A DNA stretch of 41,406 bases from a virus, in IMG/VR virus record IMGVR_UViG_3300042987_001812, positions 1 to 41,406 of that record. One strand, written 5' to 3'. The notes beneath the pieces are model-generated. The model had not been told where the DNA came from and ran no database searches. It saw only the letters and a program-made list of their open reading frames with translations. Numbering within the stretch: position 1 is the first letter of the stretch; the number at the start of each line of letters is the position of its first letter. Positions 34,121 to 41,406 of the stretch are shown in pieces. The position numbers and the translations under genes are program-made.

Positions 34121-37100
34121 ATGGCGACACCCATCAGAATTAAAAGATCTGCAGTCCCAGCAAAAAAACCAAATAATAGTGACCTTCTTTTCGCTGAACT
34201 GGGTCTGAATACCTTTGATGGGAGAGTATTCTTAAAACAAGATCAGGGAAAACTTGGTATTGGAACTCGTGTTATTGAAGTTGGTGCAGGTTCTCGTATT
34301 GGAAAAACAATATTCGTAACTGCAACTGGCGATGATAATAACAGTGGATTAAATGAAATTGATTCAAAAGCAACAATTAAGTCTGCGGCATCAATAGCAC
34401 TTCCTGGAGATACAATTAAGGTTTATCCTGGAATTTATCTTGAAGATAATCCAATAGTTCTTGCAAAAAGAGTTTCTATAGAAGGGACAGAACTTCGTAA
34501 TTGCATTATTACTCCAAAAAATGTCGATAGAGATTTATATTATGTAAACAATGGTTGCCACATCACCGATTTAAGTTTTAGACTTGATGATGGTAGAATA
34601 ATGACAAATGGTGCTGCTATCGTTTCTTTTGAACCACTTCTTGGGGTTTCTACTGATAGATATTTTGATGCATCAAGAATGATTCGATATAATCTTGATT
34701 ACATCGCAAATGAAACAGTTGGATTTTTAACAAGCACTCAGTACATTGGTGCTGGAAGAACTCAAATTTCAGATCCTGTATTTCAGGTTGTTAATTCTAG
34801 TGGGATTGCAACTGACTCTGTAAATTGTAGTGATGATATTAAAAGTGTTTTAAAATCTGTAATTCATGATATTACCAGAGGTGGAAATTCTAAGTGTGTT
34901 GAAGCTGGAGAATCATACTATGATGAAAATAATTCATTGCTTCATATTACAGGAACTGATCCTAATGGATATAGTGTAAAAGAAGCAACGATTGATGCTA
35001 TTAGATATGCTGCAGATATGTCTAGAGCAATCATCAATAATTCAACTTGGGGTAGTAATCCTGTTGGTGTTGCAACAAGTGTTATAAATGCCGTATATGA
35101 TTCTAATTCTGGAATTGTTACAATTACGGCAGAAAATCATGGTCTTTCTCAAAATGATCCTGTAAAAATTGTTGGTCTTGGCTTTACCTGTCCATCCGGA
35201 CCTGGTATCGTGACATATCCAAGTGGAAATGTTGGATATATTTTTAATGTTAAATCCATAATAGGGGTAAACACATTTGAAGCAGTTGTTGGAAAGTCTA
35301 CTTTACCTCACACTTATGTCTCAGGTGGGACAATACAAAAATATGAAAATTTTCAAAATGAATATACCCAATTAAAGGATCTTGCAATTCAAGTTGATTC
35401 TGATACTGGATTCAATAATGCTGTCAATGGATGTGCTAATGTTGTATCTGCAATTTATAGTTGTATTGGTGTTGTTACCAGTATTATTGCAAATACTCCA
35501 AGTATTGTAGGTACTCAGTTTAATAAAACATATCCTGGAAATCGTGGTGTGGGATTTTCAAGTTATATTGGAATTACAAGTGCTGTTTATAATGAGAGAA
35601 CGGGAAATCTTTATCTAGAAGCACCTGGAATTTCTGTTGTTAAAGGTGATCGTTTTGAAATACGTAATCTTTTATTTGAATGTTCTTCTGGAGGATCCAT
35701 ATCAACACAAGCATTCCCTTCAGGAACTTATGGATATGAGTTTTATGTTGATCGTCTTAATGAAGATAATTCCTTTGTTGTAAATGTTGGAACATCTACT
35801 ATACCTCACAATTATGTTTCTGGTGGATTTATTGTAGATAGATCTTTAGGAATAACTACGGCAACATATGATAATATAAGTGGATTAAGTACAATTACTG
35901 CTCCTGGAATTAATTTGGTAGTGGGAGATGTTGTAACTCTTAGAGACATGGAGTTTTCTTGTAATAGTGGAGCAGGAACTACAACAATTTATCCCACTGG
36001 TAATAATGGATATGATTTTAGAGTTTTAGATGTTGTAGGGAGTGGAGGAACTGAAAGCACTTTTACTGTTAATGTTGGAACATCCACTTTATCTCATACT
36101 TATGTTTCTGGGGGGACTGTTAGACCACCATACTCTCCTGGTGTTGGTCCTATAACTCAAGGTCCATATATGCGTAATTGTACTAATTTTGTTCCTGGAA
36201 GTATTGGAATGAGAGTTGATGGATTTGAGGCAGAACCTGGGGATCAAGATGATATTGGTGTTACTGGTTCAATGAGTGTTGATTCTTTCACTCAATTTAA
36301 TCAAGGTGGAATTGGAGTTTCTATTACCAATGGTGCTTATTCTCAATTGGTTTCTATTTTTACAATTTGTACTGATATTGCAATTTATACTGCCAGTGGT
36401 GGGCAATGTGATTTAACAAACTCCAATTCTTCTTTTGGAACTTATGGATTATATTCTGTTGGTGTTGGGGATCAAACATCAAAATCAATTTATCATTATA
36501 CTGGAATAGCACATACAACGTCTCAGATAGAAGATGATGTAATTGTTGTTTCTGGTGTTGGAAATCAAAGACCTTATGATGGACAAGCACTTTTCTTTGG
36601 AGACCTTTATTATTTTGTAAGTGATTTAAAAGTAACTAATCCTGGATCTGGATACACTAGACCACCAAGAATTACAATTGATGCTCCAACTGGTCCGCAA
36701 GGTGCTCAGGCAGAGGGATCTTCTAATATTAATAGGGATGGTCAAGTAACATCAGTTGATGTTATTGCGGATGGTAGTCAATATGAAACGATTCCTAATG
36801 TTATAGTTGAACCTCCTGATACTCCTGGAGGAACTACGGCAACTGTAGAGGCAAAACTATTTCCCTTTTATTATTCAATAGAAAGTGCTACAAAACCTGT
36901 TGCTGGTATTTCTACAATTATTTTAAATCAAAGATTGAATAATACTGTAAGTGTTGGAACGACGATTTATTTTAACCGAGTTAGTCTGCAATTAACTTCC
37001 TCACATTCTTTTGAATGGGTTGGATCTGGTAATACTATTAATCCAGCAAAACCAGCACTCGGTGGCGTGGTTATAACTGATAATGAAGTAGTGGAAATTG

Positions 37101-37258
37101 ATGGAGGTCAAGTTGTTTATACAAGCACAGATCAGGCAGGTAATTTTAGAATTGGTGATGGACTTGTTGCTAATCAATTAACGGGAACTATTTCTGGAAG
37201 ATCTTTTGATCAGAGTATCATAAATAAAGTAAATCCCCTTATCATCGCACTAGGATAA
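34121..37258 (+). CDS. Large virion structural protein (tail-fibre-like, beta-helix)
   Basis: 1045 residues. A short N-terminal adaptor (MATPIRIKRSAVPAKKPNNS) is followed by a right-handed beta-helix-like region (about 60-190, TIKSAASIALPGDTIKVYPG, NPIVLAKRVSIEGTELRNC). The middle has three similar ~90-residue modules, each ending in a TL.HTYVSGGT-like motif (about 390, 565 and 660). The C-terminal part (about 840-1045) continues with short beta repeats. The composition is Gly/Ser/Thr/Val-rich and Cys-poor, as usual for fibres. Late expression from 34073. It is probably a fibre or baseplate decoration contacting the host; the receptor is unknown. Confidence 0.78.
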   Translation: MATPIRIKRSAVPAKKPNNSDLLFAELGLNTFDGRVFLKQDQGKLGIGTRVIEVGAGSRIGKTIFVTATGDDNNSGLNEIDSKATIKSAASIALPGDTIKVYPGIYLEDNPIVLAKRVSIEGTELRNCIITPKNVDRDLYYVNNGCHITDLSFRLDDGRIMTNGAAIVSFEPLLGVSTDRYFDASRMIRYNLDYIANETVGFLTSTQYIGAGRTQISDPVFQVVNSSGIATDSVNCSDDIKSVLKSVIHDITRGGNSKCVEAGESYYDENNSLLHITGTDPNGYSVKEATIDAIRYAADMSRAIINNSTWGSNPVGVATSVINAVYDSNSGIVTITAENHGLSQNDPVKIVGLGFTCPSGPGIVTYPSGNVGYIFNVKSIIGVNTFEAVVGKSTLPHTYVSGGTIQKYENFQNEYTQLKDLAIQVDSDTGFNNAVNGCANVVSAIYSCIGVVTSIIANTPSIVGTQFNKTYPGNRGVGFSSYIGITSAVYNERTGNLYLEAPGISVVKGDRFEIRNLLFECSSGGSISTQAFPSGTYGYEFYVDRLNEDNSFVVNVGTSTIPHNYVSGGFIVDRSLGITTATYDNISGLSTITAPGINLVVGDVVTLRDMEFSCNSGAGTTTIYPTGNNGYDFRVLDVVGSGGTESTFTVNVGTSTLSHTYVSGGTVRPPYSPGVGPITQGPYMRNCTNFVPGSIGMRVDGFEAEPGDQDDIGVTGSMSVDSFTQFNQGGIGVSITNGAYSQLVSIFTICTDIAIYTASGGQCDLTNSNSSFGTYGLYSVGVGDQTSKSIYHYTGIAHTTSQIEDDVIVVSGVGNQRPYDGQALFFGDLYYFVSDLKVTNPGSGYTRPPRITIDAPTGPQGAQAEGSSNINRDGQVTSVDVIADGSQYETIPNVIVEPPDTPGGTTATVEAKLFPFYYSIESATKPVAGISTIILNQRLNNTVSVGTTIYFNRVSLQLTSSHSFEWVGSGNTINPAKPALGGVVITDNEVVEIDGGQVVYTSTDQAGNFRIGDGLVANQLTGTISGRSFDQSIINKVNPLIIALG

Positions 37259-37262
37259 GAAA

Positions 37263-37622
37263 ATGGCAATTGTAGCACTTAATAAATTTTTAACAATACG
37301 ACATGACTTAACAACGGTAAATACTGGAATTTATACTTGCCCTGTTGGAGTTGCTGGAATTATTATTTCTGCACAAATAGCAAACGTATCTACAGGAACA
37401 ACAACATACTTAACAACATTTTCACATTATCGTCCTGAAAATTTTGTCGGTGTTGGGGGAACGTTTAATTTAGTAAAAGATGCTCCAATTCCTGTAAGAG
37501 ATGCTCTAAATCCAATATTAGGGAGATTGACATTAGAAACTGATGATCAAATTCATGTAAGTGCGAATGAGAATGGAGTTCTTAAACTTACAATGAGTGT
37601 ACTAGAAACTGCAAAGGGTTGA
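37263..37622 (+). CDS. Small virion structural protein
   Basis: 119 residues, beta-rich (GIYTCPVGVAGIIISAQIAN, STGTTTYLTTFSHYRPENF, LTLETDDQIHVSANENGVLK). Gene size and the position between two fibre-like genes suggest a fibre-associated or baseplate protein. It begins four bases after the previous stop. Confidence 0.65.
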   Translation: MAIVALNKFLTIRHDLTTVNTGIYTCPVGVAGIIISAQIANVSTGTTTYLTTFSHYRPENFVGVGGTFNLVKDAPIPVRDALNPILGRLTLETDDQIHVSANENGVLKLTMSVLETAKG

Positions 37623-37628
37623 TAAAAA

Positions 37629-40600
37629 ATGGCAGAATATGTATCTGGAAGAAGGATTAATCAGCAGTTTGGAGTCTCTGGTATTACTACAAATGATACC
37701 GTAATTAATGTTATTGGTAGAGTTGCTGTAGGAATTGATAATCTTGGAATTGGAACTACTTCAGCAACTGCGAGTATTGATACTGATACTTTAAGAATAA
37801 GAGATACTGTTATTGATTCTACGGGATATCCTGGAGCACTTGGATATTTTCTAACTAAAGATGTTAATGGAATAACTTGGACTGCAGTTCCTCCTCTTAA
37901 TAATAATGCAATTTTTGTTGCATCTGATGGAGATATTATTGGAGTTAGTTCCTTTACTGGACTTAATTTCGTTGCCAATGATGATTATTATAATATATCA
38001 ACAAATACTGTAAATACTAATTTTGCTGATATTAATGTAGATCTTAGATGGTATAGAGATCGCATTGGTTCTGGTGGGATTTATACAACTACAACTGTCG
38101 GTATTGGAAGCACTATACCGAGAACGAGTCTTGGAATTCTTACAGACATCAAACTGGATATTATTGGTGATGCTTCTATTTCTGGAATTTTATCTGTAGG
38201 TCAACTTATTGGCAATATTAATGTTGTCACTGAAGATCTTTATGTTAATGGATTATCTACTTTTATAGGATTATCTACATTCTCAACGGTAGGAATAGGA
38301 ACTACTAATATTGTTGATAATGATGTATTAACAATTGTTGGTGATGCTGGATTAAGAGGGGAAACAGATACCTTCAGGGTTGGTAGTGCCATTACCATGA
38401 GTAATGGTATTGTGACGGCAACAACTTTTGATGGTAAATTTCTTGATGTAGAGTACTTAAACGTAACTGGTGTTGCTACAATTAATTCTGGTATTATTAC
38501 CGATCTTTATGTAACTGGACTTTCTACTTTTGGTGGGTCTGTTAATATTTTAGATGATCTTTTTGTTGCTGGAAATGTTAGTGTTGCTGGTAGTTCAGTA
38601 ATTCTTGATGCTGAGAGACTTAGAATAGAAGATAAAGATATTGTACTTGGATTTACTACAACAATACAACCAAACGACACTACGGGTAATTTTGGTGGAA
38701 TTGCAGTTGCTTCTACTGATGGAAGTCCACTAGCAGATCTTTATGTATCTGGAGTAAATACTCTACCAAACACATATAAGCAAATAAAATGGGTAAAATC
38801 TGGATCATTCTCAGGAATGACAACAGATGCTTGGATATCAAATTATGCCATTAGTATTGGAAATACTTCTATAAAGGATAGTATTAGACTTGCTGTTGGA
38901 TCTGCTATCACAATGAGTGATACTGAAATTAGTGCAGATATTTTTTATGGTAAATTTTTAAATCTTGAGGAAATTACAACACAAAGATTAAATGTAACTG
39001 GTATTAGTACATTAGGATTTGCCACAGCATCAAATCTTTATGTTTCTGGTATCACTACATCTGATGGTGGTTTTATAGGAAACTTAGCTGGTACTGCTTC
39101 AACAGCATCTTTTGCGACTACAGCATTTACATTAAACAATAGAGTCGAAAGTGAGTTTAATGTTGCTACTGCAGTTACATCAACCAATGTTATTGGTGGT
39201 ATTGCTTCTGTTACACAATTTTCAGTGTCTGGTGTCTCTACATTAGGATTTGCTACAGTATCAAATCTTTATGTTTCTGGTATCACTACATCTGATGGTG
39301 GTTTTATAGGAAACTTAACAGGTACTGCTTCAACAGCATCTTTTGCGACTACAGCATTTAGTCTCAATGGTATTTCTGAAGGTGGATTAAATGTTGCCTT
39401 CGCACAAACTTCTGGAATCGCAACAAACCTCAAGGGTGGTATTGGTGGAAATTTACCTTATCAGTCAGCAACTGATACAACAACTTTTGTAACTAATGGA
39501 GCTCCGGGGCAAGTATTACTCTTTAACGGATCAATTCCTATTTGGAGTAATGTTAGTGCTGCTACTGGTTCTTTTGGTGGAATTACTGTTTATGATGAAG
39601 GATTGCCAGTAGGAACATCAAATAGTATTACAGGACTTAATATTGTTGGACCTAATGTATCTGCAACTGCAACAACGGGTGCGAATGGCATCGCAACAAT
39701 TTCTGTTGCTGATTATGTTTCTTATGCTTCTACTGCTGGTATAGCAACTTATGCTACTTCAGCAGGTATATCAACTTATTCTAATACTTCGGGGGTATCT
39801 ACAAGTGTTATTGGGGGTATTGCTTCCGTTACACAACTTTCAGTATCTGGTGTATCTACACTAGGAGTTGTAACGGCAGGAAATATCTTCTCTACAGGTA
39901 TTGTTACTGCTCTTACTTTTGTAGGAAACCTCACTGGCACTGCTTCAACAGCATCTTTTGCGACTACAGCATTTACATTAAATAATAGGGTCGAAAGTGA
40001 GTTTAATGTTGCCTTCGCACAAACTTCTGGAATATCAAGTGAATCTGTAAAACTCCAAACACCAAGAACTTTTGAGATTACTGGTGATGTCGTTGCCTCA
40101 CCAATTGCCTTTGATGGCACTGGTAATGTATCACTCGCAGCAACCATTCAACCAAATAGTGTTGGATTAGGGACTGATACATTTGGTGATTATGTAAAAG
40201 ATATCAGTGGCACAGCAAACGAAATTACTGTAACTGGAGGCACAGGTGAAGGATCTACTCCAGTTATTTCATTCGCACCAAATCCATTAATTGGTGGAAA
40301 TGTAACGATTGGCAATGATTTACAAGTCAACAATAACCTGAATGTTACTGGAAATATTACAGTTGGTGGCACGACAGGTTATATTCTTGTAGAAAACTTT
40401 AGAGTTTCTGACGCAGATATTGTCCTTGGATTTACAACTGATATCTCTGGTAATGATGTCTCTAATGACACCACAGCAAATCACGGTGGTATTGCTGTTG
40501 CTTCTACTGAGGGTAATCCACTAGTAAATCTTAATATTGCTGGTATTGAGACACTACCTGCCACATATAAGAAGATTATGTGGTTTAAGGCAGGGTCTTT

Positions 40601-41406
40601 TGCTGGACTGAATACTGATGCCTGGTTGAGTAATTATGCGATTGGTATTGGTAGCACTCAATTCCCATCAGGCACAAGACTCGCAGCAGGGTCAGTCCAA
40701 TTCACTGAGAATGATTTAGCAGTTATAAGAAATATCAATGCCTCTGGTATTATTACAGGAACTCTTGCAAATGATTTGACACTGGACACTTCTGGTAATG
40801 GTATTTCTGGAGTTGCGACTTATAATAATTCTGGTAATGTTACATTTACTGTTACCTCTGATGCTACTTCTGCCAATACTGCAGAAACAATAGTTTATAG
40901 AGATGTATCTGGAAACTTTAGTGCTGGTACAATTACTGCAGATTTAACTGGTGTTGCTTCTACCGCAACAAAACTAGAAACTTCTAGAGATTTTAGTATT
41001 TCTGGAGATGTTGCTACCTCTTCTGCTATAGGTTTTGATGGAACTGGTAATGTTGACTTAGCAGTTACTCTATCAAATACTTTTAGTGCTAATACTTCTG
41101 GAATCATTACTGCAACAAATTTTGTAGGAAATCTAACTGGCACTGCAACAACAGCAACCAACTTAGCAGATGCTGCTAATATTACCACAGGAACTATTGA
41201 TTCTGCTAGATTAACTGGTACGTATAATATTGATATCAGTGGTAATGCTGCCACTGCAACTTATGCTACTTCATCTGGCATAGCAACTTATGCTACTTCA
41301 TCTGGCATAGCAACTTATGCTACTTCATCTGGCATAGCAACTTATGCTACTTCATCTGGCATAGCAACTTATGCTTCTACTGCTGGTATAGCAACTTATG
41401 CTTCTA
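37629..41406 (+). CDS. Giant tail-fibre-like protein with repeats, 3' end outside window
   Basis: At least 1259 codons from ATG 37629, open to the window end. It starts MAEYVSGRRINQQFGVSGIT and is dominated by GIGTT/SGIST-type beta repeats. Two related ~100-residue blocks (from IVLGFTT, about 38640 and 40425) share GGIAVASTDG/TEG, LP.TYK.I.W.K.GSF and TDAW.SNYAI. Three near-identical copies of GTASTASFATTAF occur at about 39090, 39325 and 39935. It ends in four exact copies of a nine-residue repeat, ATSSGIATY (41262 onward). It is likely a long fibre or receptor-binding protein. Confidence 0.75.
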   Translation, partial: MAEYVSGRRINQQFGVSGITTNDTVINVIGRVAVGIDNLGIGTTSATASIDTDTLRIRDTVIDSTGYPGALGYFLTKDVNGITWTAVPPLNNNAIFVASDGDIIGVSSFTGLNFVANDDYYNISTNTVNTNFADINVDLRWYRDRIGSGGIYTTTTVGIGSTIPRTSLGILTDIKLDIIGDASISGILSVGQLIGNINVVTEDLYVNGLSTFIGLSTFSTVGIGTTNIVDNDVLTIVGDAGLRGETDTFRVGSAITMSNGIVTATTFDGKFLDVEYLNVTGVATINSGIITDLYVTGLSTFGGSVNILDDLFVAGNVSVAGSSVILDAERLRIEDKDIVLGFTTTIQPNDTTGNFGGIAVASTDGSPLADLYVSGVNTLPNTYKQIKWVKSGSFSGMTTDAWISNYAISIGNTSIKDSIRLAVGSAITMSDTEISADIFYGKFLNLEEITTQRLNVTGISTLGFATASNLYVSGITTSDGGFIGNLAGTASTASFATTAFTLNNRVESEFNVATAVTSTNVIGGIASVTQFSVSGVSTLGFATVSNLYVSGITTSDGGFIGNLTGTASTASFATTAFSLNGISEGGLNVAFAQTSGIATNLKGGIGGNLPYQSATDTTTFVTNGAPGQVLLFNGSIPIWSNVSAATGSFGGITVYDEGLPVGTSNSITGLNIVGPNVSATATTGANGIATISVADYVSYASTAGIATYATSAGISTYSNTSGVSTSVIGGIASVTQLSVSGVSTLGVVTAGNIFSTGIVTALTFVGNLTGTASTASFATTAFTLNNRVESEFNVAFAQTSGISSESVKLQTPRTFEITGDVVASPIAFDGTGNVSLAATIQPNSVGLGTDTFGDYVKDISGTANEITVTGGTGEGSTPVISFAPNPLIGGNVTIGNDLQVNNNLNVTGNITVGGTTGYILVENFRVSDADIVLGFTTDISGNDVSNDTTANHGGIAVASTEGNPLVNLNIAGIETLPATYKKIMWFKAGSFAGLNTDAWLSNYAIGIGSTQFPSGTRLAAGSVQFTENDLAVIRNINASGIITGTLANDLTLDTSGNGISGVATYNNSGNVTFTVTSDATSANTAETIVYRDVSGNFSAGTITADLTGVASTATKLETSRDFSISGDVATSSAIGFDGTGNVDLAVTLSNTFSANTSGIITATNFVGNLTGTATTATNLADAANITTGTIDSARLTGTYNIDISGNAATATYATSSGIATYATSSGIATYATSSGIATYATSSGIATYASTAGIATYAS
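39079..39993 (+). repeat. Dispersed ~50-nt repeat in the fibre gene (three copies)
   Basis: The bases coding GNL.GTASTASFATTAF recur at about 39079, 39310 and 39927. The stretch coding NNRVESEFNVA recurs at about 39135 and 39982. The match is close to exact at the DNA level, pointing to recent duplication or gene conversion. Confidence 0.75.
41262..41369 (+). repeat. 27-nt in-frame tandem repeat, four exact copies
   Basis: The unit codes ATSSGIATY and is repeated four times without a mismatch, then followed by a diverged unit (ASTAGIATY). The length keeps the frame, so copy-number change would alter fibre length without breaking the protein. Confidence 0.85.

Noticed and set aside
37661-41254. 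Minus-strand ORFs inside the fibre gene (for example 37661-37978, 39776-40147, 40895-41254)
   Set aside because: Low-complexity Val/Pro/Thr composition that mirrors the repeats on the plus strand; the plus frame is open over the whole stretch.
41262-41406. Short tandem repeats as a CRISPR array
   Set aside because: Units are directly adjacent with no spacers and are in frame with a long coding sequence.

Overview
The window looks like part of a T4-like cyanomyovirus genome, most likely from a phage of marine Synechococcus. The signs are an AT-rich genome of tightly packed, often overlapping genes, T4-type late promoters (TATAAATA), host-type early promoters, and photosynthesis auxiliary genes (psbA, two hli genes, a plant-type ferredoxin). 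Phage lysins, tRNAs, homing endonucleases and large repetitive virion proteins support the same reading. Species-level identity cannot be read from the sequence.

Layout. Positions 1-6200 hold virion and lysis functions: the end of a structural protein, a C39-like peptidase, a GH24 lysozyme, a second lysozyme-like protein, and a minus-strand block with a nuclease-like protein and small proteins. Positions 6180-7520 are a tRNA array (Arg-UCT, Asn-GTT, Thr-TGT, Gly-TCC) invaded by an HNH endonuclease. Positions 7540-13440 carry a cyanobacterial-type porin, a Dps-like protein, tRNA-Ser, a tRNA-Pro-like element and many small membrane or unknown proteins. Positions 13570-26290 are a 12.7 kb glycan island. 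It holds GDP-mannose dehydratase, GDP-fucose synthase, a sugar isomerase, a fused nucleotidyltransferase/kinase, a HAD phosphatase, an FkbM methyltransferase and about ten glycosyltransferases, at least three of them fucosyltransferases (GT10 and two GT11). Positions 26300-32490 are the photosynthesis block. Positions 32500-41406 hold an EndoVII-like and an HNH endonuclease, small proteins, and very large tail-fibre-like virion proteins; the last runs off the window.

The standout is psbA. The D1 reading frame is broken into ten exons by nine group I introns (27831-32438). I placed every junction by requiring an exonic U before the 5' splice site and an intronic G at the 3' end. The ten exons then sum to exactly 1080 nt, a 359-residue D1 with all phases consistent. 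An internal guide sequence able to pair with the 5' exon can be found just inside every intron. Two introns carry their own HNH endonuclease genes. Two exons are only 14 and 19 nt long, and they encode Mn-cluster ligands.

How the genes work together (inference from families). PsbA, Hli and ferredoxin would sustain light reactions in the infected cell. The fucose and glycan genes could remodel host surface polysaccharide or decorate a product. The porin would alter outer-membrane uptake. The lysins and structural proteins serve late functions. Nine homing-endonuclease genes or remnants show that the region is heavily colonised by selfish elements.
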